Below, in pieces: positions 9,561 to 21,119 of a stretch of 64,000 nucleotides of DNA. Source of the stretch: Gelatoporia subvermispora B (Eukaryota > Basidiomycota > Agaricomycetes > Polyporales > Gelatoporiaceae). The stretch lies in the NCBI GenBank assembly GCA_000320605.2, contig KB445797.1, positions 2,030,227-2,094,226 on the forward strand, read 5' to 3'. The notes beneath the pieces are model-generated. The model was not told the DNA's origin. It saw only the letters and a list, made by a program, of their open reading frames with translations, and searched no databases. The translations under genes and the position numbers were made by a program. Each line of letters begins with the position of its first letter. Position 1 is the stretch's first letter.

Positions 9561-11611
9561 ATGAATGTTACCCAGACACCTAACAACGACGGGTCGGGGT
9601 TGAGTCCATACAGACCTCGCTCGTTGCCTGCGAACTCCTCAACACCTTTAGTTTGGGTGACCACTAACATGGTATATGCAAACCCTGCACGTATGGTTGT
9701 CAATCTACTTACTCGCTGTTTTGTAGAACTCGAATAATACTAACAGTGCACGCCCGACGAGAAACGATAACAGCCCTTGTTTACCAAAGAGCTCATTCGA
9801 GGCCTGGGAAACATGCGCTCGACGACTAGTCCAACACCAAGTATCAACTACCGAGGCTTTCGACGACCAAATTGATGCTTTGTTAGTCTTTGTGAGTCGC
9901 GGAATTCGATTATTCCTCCACCTGGTACACAGGGAGCGATTACAACTCGTAAAATGTCGTTATAGGCCGGTCTTTTCTCTGCTGTAGTATCCACATTCAA
10001 CGTACAAACGTGCTCGATGCTGCAACCTACAGCGCCCGACCCTTCTCTGCAGCTGCTCGCACAGCTTTCCTCGCAGCTTGTCGATATTTCACGTGCACTT
10101 GGCTCCCCGTCTACGACAGCGAGTCCAACGATGCCTCCAAATGGCAGTGGGATACCATGGACTGCTATCTTCATCAACATAACCTTCTTCTCGAGCCTTA
10201 TACTCAGTCTTTCGGTCGCGATCAAAGGGATTTTACTCAAGCAATGGCTGGCGCACAATCGAAGTAGCCACGACTCAGACCCACGCCGACGCGCCCGCAT
10301 ATGGTACCTTCGTCAGAAGGGATGGAAGCAATTTCACGTCAACGAGATGTTGGCTGACCTGCCTTACATCATGGAGGAGTCCGTGGTACTGTTCCTGATT
10401 GGGCTTACGACCCTCTTGTGGACGCTCGACACCTGGACGGCGCTCTGCTGCATGATCTTCATTGTCCAGATCTTCGCGATGATCGCGTGGACGCTGCTGG
10501 CCCCCAGCATGGACAGATTATGCCCGTTCAAGTCCCCGCAGTCATGGATGGTCTACAATATCGCCGCCTACCTCTCATTGATCCCCCGAGACGTGAACTA
10601 CTTCAAGTTCGAATTGCGCAAAATGAGCCTCATCGACCGCATGAACCGAGTTCTGCTCGGGTTACAGAATTTTACGCCCCCTCAATGGCACCATTACGAG
10701 GTCCGCGTGCTGCGAGACACGCTCGCCGAAAGACGAACCACGGATTACGACGCAGACCTACTCATCGCTGCCGATGCTTCGCTTACAGACAACACATTTC
10801 TCGACGATGTCGTCCGCCCTTGTCTACACGGACTCGACAGTGACTCCGCTGTACATGCGTTTGTGGCCATCGCGGGACGCCGTGCCGAAAGTACCCTGAA
10901 CAAGTCCCTATGGAAGCACGCTGCCATGAACGAGGAGATGAGCTTGCTCGCGCATATAGGCATCGATCTACTTTCCAGGATGAGCAAGACGGACGCAGGC
11001 CAGATCGAGGTTGTACACGGGCTGCTACAAGGTCTCGTGGATGGCCGACAGGTGCCTTCTGATGTGTTTGCTCGTGCACTGGAGGTGTATTCGGATATGT
11101 CCCAGCTCGAGTCCATGCGGGGTGCCGTTCGTCACCTGCTGGAGAACACGGACGTCAAAGACACTGGATATTCAGGTATGGATGCTCGCCTCTTCGCTCG
11201 GCGATGTCTCATGAATGCATCATAACATTTGAAGAGATTGCTGGGTGCATGCCGAAGGTCCTCGCCCTGAAAGACGGGTTCGCGTTGTACCTGTATTACA
11301 CAATCGTCCTTGGCTACATGCCCCTCGGCGACAATCTATCACAACCGGAATCTCACACGGTGCACACGTTGCTCGCTGGTTTAACTTCGGTACTCACTGA
11401 TCGATGCGCCGAAGTCCGTTGGTCAGAGGTTGAGTCTGGGATGAGAGAAGCGATGGCGAAGGACAGCGGCAAGCTGCTGTCCACATTGGACGTGATCAAG
11501 CGCAGGCACCCGGATGTGCTTGACGCATCACAGTGGGAGCATCTCGAAGAGGGGCGGGTGCATTTGCTCGAGTCACAAAGCAGCACGGGCGTATTATTAG
11601 GCAAATGTTGA
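9561..11611 (+). CDS. DUF6535 domain membrane protein
   Basis: Exons 9561-9671, 9727-9891, 9966-11175 and 11235-11611 encode 620 residues. The DUF6535 signature spans the exon 2-3 junction: FEAWETCARRL, then FDDQIDALLVF|AGLFSAVVSTFNVQ. It is followed by hydrophobic segments (IFINITFFSSLILSLSVAIK with GILLKQWL after it, SVVLFLIGLTTLLWTLDTW, ALCCMIFIVQIFAMIAWTLL). The remaining ~350 residues are a soluble-looking helical region. The family is large in basidiomycetes and has no established function. The start is the first ATG in frame with the exon 1 splice; an internal ATG at 9669 would also work. Its stop lies one base from the 3' end of the convergent coiled-coil gene. It is distant from the DUF6535 pair at 21-27 kb. 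Confidence 0.78.
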
Positions 11612-11612
11612 T

Positions 11613-12561
11613 CTAATGTAATGCACAGGAGCACCTCACAACATATTCTTCGGTATGTTTATCCTCAGAAGAGCACTTCCACAGGGCGGAAAGTTCCTCA
11701 TGCGTAGAGTCGTACTGGAGGGCATAGGTCTGCTCGGCAGCCTCGGGCCCAGAAGATATTTCGAGAGGATCATACGCGTACCGTACATCGCGATGAATGA
11801 CCTGGCGACGCTGGAATAGAGCAGCGCGTTTGGCATATGCTGCCCGGTGACCGACGGCGATCGGGGGCGGGGGCTCGAAACCACTCGCGATACTAATCTC
11901 TACCATATATGCATGGGCACGGACCGCGTAGTCTTCTAAGAGTAGTGTACGACATTCAAGGAAAGCGATATGACGTCCGAGGTCTTGTATGTCCCGAACG
12001 TAAGCCTCGTGGTTCTTTTCTAGCTCCTGGAGCTTTTCTTCGAAGCCTACAATGTTTGTTTCTAGAGAACGAGAGTCGCCTTTAGCAGTGGAAGCTAGGA
12101 GCAATTCGTCTGATGTCATTACCGTTTCCGGGTGTGGGGACTGGTAGGGAAGGGCTGGTTGGCGATCCAGACGGGCATCGCGAACAAGGGGGAACATAGC
12201 ACGTGGGTTTCGCGGCAGTCGCGTCCTCCCGCTGCAGTAACGCAGCGATGGCTTGCGTCAAGGCGGTCATCCCGCGCATAAACGTCGTATCGTTCAGGGT
12301 ACCGTGCTCCTTGAATGCGTTCCGGGCATGCTCGTACTCAGCCTGCCAAGGTTAATGCTGCCTGAGCACCGAAGGTACGCAAGGGGGTGATACGGTGCTA
12401 ACCATTGTAGCTTCGATTTGGTGCACCCACTCCTGAGTAGCCCTCTCGCCATCCTCACTGGGTATGGGAGCACTGCATGCATCGAGGACCTGAGATTGTG
12501 CACTCTTAAGGCGCATGACGGGGGTGAAGGCGACTCTGACGTTTTGAGACAGGTCGCTCAT
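11613..12561 (-). CDS. coiled-coil protein of unknown function
   Basis: Exons 12561-12403, 12342-12123 and 12061-11613 (minus) encode 275 residues. The first intron donor is GTTAGC and the second is GTAATG, the latter spanning 61 bases with a TGCTAA branch-like sequence. The N-terminal third reads MSDLSQNVRVAFTPVMRLKS with a following helical exon, and the middle has a clear heptad-like stretch (FEEKLQELEKNHEAYVRDIQ, DLGRHIAFLECRTLLLEDYA). The C-terminal part is polar and acidic, and has no membrane segment. I do not recognise a family. Its stop abuts that of the convergent DUF6535 gene, so the transcripts must overlap at their 3' ends. Confidence 0.6.
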
Positions 12562-13517
12562 GATCCTGGAGAGAGAAATGCGCACAAACAGAGTAGTTAC
12601 AATGTCAGCACGGGTCAAGGAGACTCAGACGAAGCGTGGGCGTATGACTGGCGCAATGCATCTTATATTCCCGCTGCATCTGCAGTGGGTCTTTGCAGTG
12701 ATCGGCCTCACCGGTTTTGCGCTAGATCTGCACGATTGGTATTTGTCTCTATTTGTAGCACAAGTACCCAATGAGGTCCTCTATCCGTTATGTCGGGTCA
12801 GAGGCTCTATCTCCGATTGGCCACTGTGTTACTTGCGCGTGCACATTTGGCACGCAGCTGTCAAGCGTCCGATCGACCCACACGCTGCTTACTGCTCCAT
12901 TTGGATACTGTATACACCTCCGCCCTGCTCTCGTATGCCGTCGGCGTCATATTGGCAGAAGTCCCACTTTGAACTATGTACTGGCCACCACAACGTATTG
13001 TGTTCATTGTCTGCGTGGGTGAAAACACTAGGAGCAGTACCCGCGGTACAACTGCGCCTGCCCGAGGCTCCCCGAGTCTCTTCATCACTGAGGTAAGGCA
13101 CTCCGCGTCTCCCAAGAACCGTGGAGAGCAAAGACAGGGGAACCGTTGTATCCGGTAGCCCTTTGTGTGATTTGCAACCTGAAGTACTGACGGATGATGT
13201 ACATGTGGGATTCCACCTCCACGTAGTCGCATGTTGGTCCATCACTTTACCTACCCGTATAAGTATTCTAGTGGGTGGTCGATGCTGCAATAGCAGCCAT
13301 GGGGATGATGCAGCGGGTCCTGCCCGAGGCTTCGGGCGTTCAGTTATATGCTTTTGGTGAGCTCGACGGTGGGAGTCGATGTCTGGAGAGTCGACGGCGG
13401 AACTCGCGGCCTTGAGCGTGCTCGCTGAGCCGGAGTAGCGCTCGGTGTTCTTGGCCACCAATTTTGACTGCGCCCATCACTGTTGTGAACGTACGAATGT
13501 AAAACTTCACCTTGATC
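12562..13517. other. intergenic stretch without a supported gene
   Basis: Frames of up to 190 codons occur on both strands between 12.56 and 13.46 kb, but they overlap one another, have no recognisable domain and no membrane or signal segment, and no pair can be linked by plausible splice sites. I treat them as chance. Confidence 0.4.
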
Positions 13518-13590
13518 ATGGACAAGTTCACCGTGTTTAAGCCCGTCTGGCTCTATGGTCTTGCATATACGTCAACATGCTCCTCAGATT
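13518..13590 (+). pseudogene. relic of the 5' end of the recyclin gene
   Basis: From 13518 the sequence ATGGACAAGTTC, then AAGCCCGTCTGGCTCTATGG and TCAACATGCTCCTC, aligns with the start of the recyclin gene at 15743 (ATGGACAAGTTC, GAGCCCGTCAGGCTCTACGG, TCAAATCGCTCCTC). The translated starts are MDKFTVFKPVWLYG and MDKFATLEPVRLYG. Similarity fades after about 70 bases and the frame then closes, so only a decayed fragment is left, 2.2 kb upstream of its parent and on the same strand. Confidence 0.65.
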
Positions 13591-14482
13591 CTTGGCAAAA
13601 CTTCTTGCAGAGGCTCACGACTTAAAACACTGCGACCGTCATATGTTCTGTGTCCTCTATGACCTTGCCGCCGCCGCCGCTCAATCGACAATCATCTCAA
13701 AGTTACTAGCGTTCACAACTGCACAGCCTGCCTCCGCTTTATCTATAACTCCCGAGAATGCTGCTACACGTAACATCGAGCATTGGTCTGACAGCGGAGA
13801 AACTCATGGCGGCTGCCCGGTGCGTGTCGTTGCGAGCACCGTGCTGCTAAGCTCCCAGTCCCTTGAGTGGCAGGATCTGGCATGCTATACCCATCCCGCA
13901 GTTGACTCGGCGCACGGAAGATGTCACGGCATCTCAACCACGTTATGCATGGCACACGGACACAACGAGGACGGACATTCCGCCTCTCCTGTAGGGCCCT
14001 GTGGCAATGCACGACTAAGCCTTTATCATGAGCGCATATTTTGACCCGATCTAAAGTTCTTGCGCCATCTACACTCTCTTGACACCGCTACTCGGCGTGC
14101 TTCGCACTCTTTCGGAACCAAGGCGGGCTCATCCGATTCAGCCTGCTCTGTCATCAGCAAACATCGTTCAACTGGAACTCATTCTAGGACTTGATCTAGG
14201 CCGTGCTGAACTATTTTAAGCTTGTGGTCCGCTGCGCGCCGCGGCGCATCTCTTATTCAATTTTCTATCGACTTGTTGGCCGAGTTGATACCTTTTCTGG
14301 GTCTGAACATTCTTCCTCTCAAGTTCTATGCCTTGAGGTTCACGTGCGGCTGGATACGATGCTATTAGAACGGCTCTCCGATCCTGTATTAATAGCAAGT
14401 AGCAGCGACTATCGCAGATAGTGTCTACTCTGAATCCATCGACCCCCAAGTCCATCCACTACTCTTCCACATCACCAATACT
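13591..14482. other. intergenic stretch without a gene
   Basis: No coding segment can be supported. The longest frame (13577-14044) is only the continuation of the relic region in another frame and has no motif. Confidence 0.4.
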
Positions 14483-14761
14483 ATGCCTTCCACACGTGCC
14501 CAATCATGCTCATCTGAGGCCTTATTCAAATCGGAAAATATCATTGCTGAGCAACCGAAGCCCGTATCATTCATGTCGGTCGCAGCTTCCGTCGCAAAGT
14601 CACGCACCGGTAAGGCGGAAAGGATCAGAGGAGGATTTATCCCCGTCAGTACATTAACCTAAATTCTAATCCTGTAGTTCGTATGGGACTCACTGCGAGA
14701 TAATTAGCTTGATTGCTGTGCAGCTCTACCGGCATGCCCTGGTTGTAACTGCTGTCAGTGA
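14483..14761 (+). CDS. small protein with RIRGG motif and Cys-rich tail, paralogue 3
   Basis: Proposed exons are 14483-14648 and 14724-14761, giving 67 residues that end TGKAERIRGGFIP, then VTLPACPGCNCCQ. The KAERIRGG motif and its position next to an intron match the genes at 6951 and 8025, and the spliced tail is again Cys-rich. The splice uses a weak GTACAT donor. The alternative donor GTCAGT, four bases upstream, gives a frame without the Cys tail, so this copy may be alternatively spliced or decaying. Without splicing the frame stops 16 bases after the donor. Confidence 0.42.
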
Positions 14762-15742
14762 GGGCTGGGTTGGGGACGTGTCCGCCGGTCCCTCATTGAT
14801 CGATTAGCTCTTTTAGTGAGTGCTGAGTACGGACCACGACTCATGGCCGGCCTCTGATAGAAAGTAGCAGGGAAGATATGGCATCCCCATCATTCTACCA
14901 AGCGGCTGAGCCGCCCCCAATACCCTTCACCGCAACCTTGACTGCTTACTCCATCTATTCAATTCTTCCTGCAAGGATCGTGCGTTAATTTGAGACACCT
15001 CAAGACTAGGTACACCGTGCATGTGCGTCTCAGCAGATGAGCATCCCTTGGCCGGTGCTTGCGTCACTTCAAAGTTTCGGCGGGCCCGTTCTATCGTCAT
15101 CGTTGAATGCTGCCATTCTGACCCCCAACATTACATTCAATGGTACTTATCTTGATCGTGCTGTACGGCTACAATTACGCGCCTACCGTGTACATAGTGG
15201 TGTGCATTGTATGCTTCTCGTTCCAATCGATACCTCATCTGGATATAGACATTCGTTGTCTGCCTTGAGATCCACTTGCAGTGAATTATGGCAATGCCAT
15301 TAGGATTGCTCTCTGGAACCACACTGATAGCGGATAGCATCCACTGTCGACGGCGGTCGCGTAGTTTGAATGCAATGTCGAGAGTATTATTAGTTACTTT
15401 AGTACTGCAGAGCTCAGGCTATTGGGGCAATCAGAAGCAGGCCTATGTGCTCAGCGCAAGGCAGTGGACGTGCGAGACCGCTCGTGCCGCAAAGGAGTGC
15501 GGGCGTGTGATTATATAGGATTCTGGTGCAATGCATCTTACGCTCGGCATCGAGGGGCGTCTAGCAGCGCAGCAAGCGGACAAGGACGGTGTGAGTGAGC
15601 GGCGGAGCTGAGTACCTTGAGCCGCGCTCGATGCTCTCCTCCTCCATCTCCTCCAGACATTACGCAAACATCTCAGAGACGGATTAGTACTTGGAGATCT
15701 GTGTAGCCTTGAAGATCTCGGCGACAAAGCGTCCCCTCGGAC
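14762..15742. other. intergenic stretch before the recyclin gene
   Basis: About 1 kb with no supported coding segment. Short hydrophobic frames near 15.0-15.5 kb (for example around 15288) look like eroded membrane-protein fragments but cannot be joined into a gene. Confidence 0.4.
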
Positions 15743-18700
15743 ATGGACAAGTTCGCCACGCTAGAGCCCGTCAGGCTCTACGGACCTGCGTCCACCTCAA
15801 ATCGCTCCTCGCTAGGTCCCCAATCTCTGAGTAAAGCTAACAGCAGAGGACCTGCTCCCTTCCAACGCATCGGCCGTCTTCCTGCCGACTTGCATATCCT
15901 CATCCTCACGCATCTCACGATTCCGGACCTCCCTGCCTATGCACGTACGTCCCGCGCACTCGGGAACCTCGCCAAGGACGAGCGCGTCTGGGAGGCACGC
16001 TGGGCAGCCTTTGGCGTCGACCGTGCCCGCCTAGGCGACGTTCTCAACGCGCTCGAGGAGCGAACCAAGACCCAGAACGCAGCTGCGCGGGGACACGCCC
16101 CCCCGACGCTTGCCATCGACAGCCCGGAGGACGACTTTGGGGACTTCGCGGCGCCGGTGGCAGATGCGAATGCGGACGAGCTAGGCGACTTTGTCGGTGC
16201 GTTCAGTAATGTGTCGATACAGAGCCCTCGTACGCCGCACGCTAGCTACTCTCCTCCCAAGCCGAACTACCGATCACTATACATCCGCGCGCACAACCTG
16301 CTCAAGCCTCTGATACCTGCGCTCTCGTCACCTCCTCATGCTGTGCTCTCTGCTCTGTTCCCCGCTCCCGCGCCTCCTCTCCGTCATCAAGCGCACACTC
16401 TCCGGCTCTTCGCGCTCTTCCTCTCGCCCCGCGTGAAGCCGGTGCGCTCATGGGAGATGCTTAGAACGGCATTGAAAGCGGCTATCGACAGGTTTGAGGA
16501 CAGCCTGCTGACCGCGTTCGATGTCGCGGACGGCAAGGGCGACGAGGGCAGCATGCGTGAGGCGGCGGAGGCGAGCTGGGAGGTCTGGGATGGCTCGGGC
16601 AGCGAGTGGGAGTTGGGCCGCGTCTGGGCGGAGAAGCGGGAGATCTTCTACGAACATGAGAAGTGGAAACCCTTGGACAACTTCACGTCAGTTCGATTTT
16701 CCTTGGGCGGTATGCTATCCTGTCTGACGATCTGAGTTAGGAAGGACGGAGAGCTGGATTTTGATGCCATGGACACGTTCGTGGCGGAGGTCCTCGACGC
16801 GTTAACAGAACATGGCTCGCGCGCAGTCAGAGTATTTCCCCCAGAGTCTCGTGTAATCCTGTCCTTCGCCGATCGGCTGGCAACGGAAGTGGTGCGTGTC
16901 CTTAGCACTTCATTCTTCGTACATATGTCAACGAGCTGCGCTCTTTACCCCACTGTCGTTGCTCTAGGTAGGCGAGTACATATCCTCGCTGCTGACCCGC
17001 GCACGCGAACTCTCCAACGAGACCTTCCTGAAAGCTGCCGCTGCCAGTTTCAAAGAGGCCTGGCGAATGGTCGACACTATTATCCAGGTTGGGCAGACCA
17101 AAGGCGAACCGGTCGTGACCAAAACACAGGCGGAAGATGTGGTGTGCGAGCCGCGCTCCAGCTTGACAGACCACTATGCTGACATATGGTCTCGCGCAGC
17201 TACCAAATGTTCGAAGCGAGCATGGACGAATACCTCGACGAGGAAGTCGAATACGTCAAGCAGTGCTTCGAGATGGTCTGCAGGGCCTGGGAGAAGCAGG
17301 TGGGCTCCCCGCTCCGACTCGGCTACCAAATTCTGAAACAACTGACCATCCACAGCTGTCCCAACAAGGCACAGTCCCAACAACGACAGCAGACCACGCC
17401 CGCTTCCTCGGCTCGCACAATCCCGCGCAGGTGAAGCGCAACGTGCTCGCGTCGTTCACGGACGTGCTGCTGCTGCCCGTGACGATCGTCCCGCGCACGG
17501 TCGGAAAGGCGGTCGGGACAGCGTTCACCGCGGGGAGCACCGCGGCGGTGCAGGGCATCGCGATGCTCAATCCGCAGCGGTGGGGCGCGGGCAGCATCGG
17601 CATGGGCGGCTGGGGTGTGGGCACAGGCGCGGGAGAGAAGGACGGCTACTCGCGCGACTTTGAGAACGACGGCGATGCGACGCTGTTCGAGATCGGAGCG
17701 GAGGACGAAGAGGAGGACGAAAAGACGGCAGAGAAGGCGAAGGACGTCGAGCAGGATGGGGACAGCGAGAAGGCTGTTAGATGTGAGTGCACAGTGGGCT
17801 TTTTGGTGCCATTCGTCTCATCAGTACAGCCTCCATATCGTCCTCGACCACCCTCGAGGTGCCCAGTACTGCGCCAACGTCCGCGGCCGACACACGCGCG
17901 CCCACTCCAACACCCCAGACGTCGTTCGATAAGCTAGACCTGCTCCTCTCGCTGGACACCGCGCTCGAGCTGATCCACGCAGACCGCGAGTCGCTCAAGC
18001 GCGCGGAGACGTTCGCGGGGTACCCGGGGCAGTACGGGCACCGCGTGCGCGACACGATCGAGGAGATCTTCGTCCTGCTGCTGCAGGCGCTTAGCGAGCG
18101 ACACATCCGCCCCGGCTTCGAGCGTGCGACGATGCAGATGAGGACGTACCAGCCCGCAGACCACGAGGAAAGCCGGAGCGTCGCGCCGTTGTTGCAGTTC
18201 TTTGAGCTCGTGCATGTTGGGGACACGATGCAGTCAATGCTGCAGGTCTATTTCGACAAGGAGTTGGTCAGTTGGGCTTTGTGGGCTCGTTGGAAAGGGT
18301 TGGAAGTTGATTGGATCTACAGGCACCACACATTGACCGGACTGACTTTCTAAACTCCGTGGTGCGCGAGAAAAAGCGCTTCGAGGACGTGCTAGACGAC
18401 TGCGTGGCCGCTGGTCTCAATGCGGGGACAGATGCACTCATGAGCCAGGTTTGTCTCACCAGTATCTCATCGATGGTTTGGACTAATAGCGTCTAGGTGG
18501 AGCACATAATCCTGAAGCTTACCAAGCCACGGGAATACTACCCACCGGAAGACGCCCCGCTTGAGCTCGGTCCGACACAGGGCTGCCAAGAAGCCATCAA
18601 GTGCTTGCAGATGCACTGTCAACTCTTGAAAGGCAGTACCAGCAAGGAAGTGCTCGAGGTATTTTACCAGGAGATTGGGATCCGTCTCATTGCGTGAGCA

Positions 18701-19190
18701 TGTTGCGTGCATTCTTCGTGAGGTGGTAGAACTCATTCCAGTTCAACAGTATCCTGCAGAAGCATATCAAGCGACAGATCATCTCGCTCAATGGAGGCTT
18801 CCAGGTGATCGCAGACTTGAACGCGTACCATACGTTCATCTCGTCGCTGAAGGTTTGTGATCATCTATCGCGATCCGTGCTGGAACTTATGAAGCTCCTC
18901 AGGTGGCGAGTATCACCGCGGACTTCTCGTACCTCAAGATGCTTGGACATGTATATGTGGTGGAGGACGCGAAGGATCTCGCACAGATCGTGAGGGACGT
19001 TACGCGCTACGGCGGAGCATATAGGCCGGAGGTGCGCGTTGTCTGCTTATATATCTCACTGAAAGCTGACGTTACACCGTAGGATGTGTACGAGTTTATC
19101 CAGCGGAGGTCGGATTGGAAGAGGATTGAGAAGACGGTGGACAAGACGATGTATAATTTGAGTTTTAAGGAGGATTGTGTCATTGTCTAA
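15743..19190 (+). CDS. RCY1: recyclin, F-box plus Sec10-like protein (Rcy1/Pof6 family)
   Basis: Rcy1 (budding yeast) and Pof6 (fission yeast) act in endocytic recycling and pair with Skp1 through an F-box. Eleven exons: 15743-16686, 16741-16891, 16968-17143, 17200-17299, 17356-17782, 17830-18266, 18323-18448, 18497-18693, 18750-18852, 18903-19031 and 19083-19190, encoding 965 residues. The F-box lies at about residues 38-85 (RIGRLPADLHILILTHLTIP then DLPAYARTSRALGNLAKDER). The exocyst Sec10-like region follows (FTDVLLLPVTIVPRTVGKAV, FDKLDLLLSLDTALELIHAD, HVYVVEDAKDLAQIVRDV). The C-terminus NLSFKEDCVIV has the short hydrophobic-acidic look of recyclins. Residues around 590-635 are a highly acidic linker. 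All introns are GT-AG. A degenerate copy of the first 70 bases lies at 13518. Confidence 0.9.
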
Positions 19191-19515
19191 TCGCGGACAT
19201 TTCTGTTTTCCGGGACCACATTACATCTACGCTATATTTTTCTTCGTCCACTGTGCTAGGATGCTATAGCGAAGATGGCACCAACTGCGGTGCTAACAGT
19301 GAAAGGGGCCGTCGTAGACCCTAACCCTAGATTGGGAGGGAGCATGTGGGGCTCGACACCGGAAGTGGCCAGGAGAGGATGATAGCGGTGCCCCGCCGGA
19401 TGGTGGCCCCGATTGCTGCGGCCTGCGGGGCTCGAAGCGACTCTTCACTCCGGGCATACTTATACGCCTCCCATCTAGCACATCTCTTATCCGTTCTCTC
19501 CCTCCAACCATCGCA
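19191..19515. other. intergenic stretch, 3' region of recyclin and promoter of the next gene
   Basis: No gene. A pyrimidine-rich leader (CTCTCCCTCCAACC) lies immediately before the next ATG, typical of fungal promoters. CATACTTATACG at 19455-19466 is the closest TATA-like sequence. Confidence 0.45.
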
Positions 19516-20019
19516 ATGCCACCTCAAGAGTTCTCCCTTCGTCTCCAGCGAGGTGCGTCGAGGACTGATCTTGCATTGTCTAGCACCTGGACTCAACGGG
19601 AACATCATCTAGGCATTGCTGGAGGATTTGCTCCTCCTACTCCAGAGGCGATCTACACCATCACAGCTGCCGCCTCGCAGCCCGTGCTGCAGGTCACCGC
19701 CGCAGAGCGTCCCCACGGCACTCCCGAACTGCAGGATGCGCTCCCAAAGACCCTCAGCGCCGATTCCCACTCGTCCGCCCTCATCGATGAACTGCACGCG
19801 ATCCTAAAGACGCTACCCACCGAGTATCCGCCCGGGAGCGAGGACATTTACGGGTTAGATACCAGCATCGCCTTCGGGAGCGCGGATTTGATGTGGACGA
19901 ACGGCGGGCCGTCAGGGTGCGGCGGAGGTTCGAGCCAGACGCAGGCGACGGACGATGACAAGAAGAACTTCAAGAGGGCGGTCGATATCGTGAAGGAGTT
20001 GGTGGCCAAGGCGTCCTAG
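19516..20019 (+). CDS. conserved small protein of unknown function
   Basis: Exons 19516-19552 and 19613-20019 encode 147 residues: MPPQEFSLRLQRGIAGGFAP, then PEAIYTITAAASQPVLQVTA, LIDELHAILKTLPTEYPPGS, a SADLMWTNGGPSGCGGGSS segment and a helical, charged C-terminus (KKNFKRAVDIVKELVAKAS). From general knowledge this looks like an uncharacterised protein conserved in agaricomycetes, but I cannot name a function. No signal peptide or membrane segment is seen. The 60-base intron is a multiple of three and contains no in-frame stop, so an unspliced message would still give a full protein with 20 extra residues. Confidence 0.7.
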   Translation: MPPQEFSLRLQRGASRTDLALSSTWTQREHHLGIAGGFAPPTPEAIYTITAAASQPVLQVTAAERPHGTPELQDALPKTLSADSHSSALIDELHAILKTLPTEYPPGSEDIYGLDTSIAFGSADLMWTNGGPSGCGGGSSQTQATDDDKKNFKRAVDIVKELVAKAS

Positions 20020-20084
20020 ATGGGTTGCGGTTGGGTGTAACAGTTTGAACTTGGATGGTCATGGATGTAGAATACGATACCAGT

Positions 20085-20340
20085 TGTAACACCGCCACCA
20101 CCAGCGAATCGACCGTTGAGCATCGCTTGTGAACTCGACCATCACCTTCCAGACGCTGTGTATCTTTTCGCTTCTCACACAATGTCTACTGCGGATGCTA
20201 AACCTGCGCGGGAACCTCAGGCAACCTTCCCGAAGATGATGGAGGCGCCGATAGCGATGCACACGATTTGCAGGGCTCCGTTCCGAGCCTCCTCATGTTT
20301 CTGACGACATCCCGTTGCGTGTTGCAGATATATCAATCAC
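20085..20340. repeat. diverged upstream copy of the 24.57-kb segment
   Basis: This segment aligns with about 24560-24795: a CACCAG block, a GAGCATCGC block, CCATCA[CT]CTT, then CCCGAAGATGATGGAGGCGC in both and similar sequence after it. It is the left copy of the region upstream of the DUF6535 pair, showing that the duplication included the promoter. It now lies about 1 kb from its gene because of the inserted element at 20368-21119. Confidence 0.7.
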
Positions 20341-20367
20341 AGCATGCTTCAATCAGGATGCTCTCCC

Positions 20368-21119
20368 CAGGGTTGGCTTGACTGAGGTTAAACGCCCGTT
20401 AAACGCCCGTCAAGCTGCGTTTAACCCTTTGACCTTGACTCGAGTCAATGACAACGCGTGATTCTCACGTGAACGCAGACGACGGCTGAGAGCTACTGGG
20501 TTCTGCTTCGACCACTATCTAGCTGCATTTGAGCAGAATTTAAGGGACTGTCTGATGGTGTAGCCGACAGTACTTCATGAGAACACATGTTTCGTGTCTC
20601 AAGACTGACTTCGTGCATGCCGAAAGCTTCGATAATTCCTTGCCCAATGAGTCGAAGCCAATCTCCTCGGTCATGGCAACCAGTTCACGCACTAGGAATG
20701 CTTCCTGAATTCCGGGGGCACTCTACCCTGAAGGAAGTTGGTGAGATGAGCTCGTGCACAGAGGCCTCCGATCCTGTGGCCGGGGAGCTAGAGAGCCCGT
20801 GTGACAAAGTTGGAGTTAGTACTTGAAGCTCCAGCGTCGTAGTGTCGTAGGTTAGACTCGGAGGACATGATAGAGACAAAGATAATCACATTTTTCGCAA
20901 TACATACTATACGTCGATAGCTCGTTACTGCACGAGGTCTCTTTGCATTGCGCAACGCGCTCGCTTCCAAGGCTACAATGACCCAAAAAGGTAGCCTCTG
21001 TGGCGCATAATAGTCACGCCTTGACATCTTGACCACAGGTTAAACGGCGGTTAAACCTGGGTCAACCGGTTGACCCCCGTTAACGGTCAAGGGGTCAAGG
21101 CTTGACTGGCCCATCCCTG
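20368..21119. mobile_element. non-autonomous hAT-like element (MITE), 752 bp
   Basis: The left end starts CAGGGTTGG and the right end, reverse-complemented, starts CAGGGATGG. The flanking 8-mers GCTCTCCC at 20360-20367 and 21120-21127 are identical, as expected for the 8-bp target duplication of hAT transposons, whose ends typically begin CAGGG. Subterminal GTTAAACG/GTTAAACC motifs and GGTCAA/TTGACC motifs repeat near both ends, as transposase-binding arrays do. The interior has no transposase frame, so the element depends on an enzyme supplied elsewhere. Confidence 0.8.

Noticed and set aside
6951..14761. The small Cys-tail proteins as mating pheromone precursors
   Set aside because: Basidiomycete pheromone precursors end in a CaaX box. 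These end in PCCC, SSVI and NCCQ without a proper CaaX, and they share an RRGG-type motif not known from pheromones.
19318..19333. Telomere-like CCCTAACCCTA
   Set aside because: Only about two units occur, inside ordinary gene-containing DNA with no subtelomeric features.
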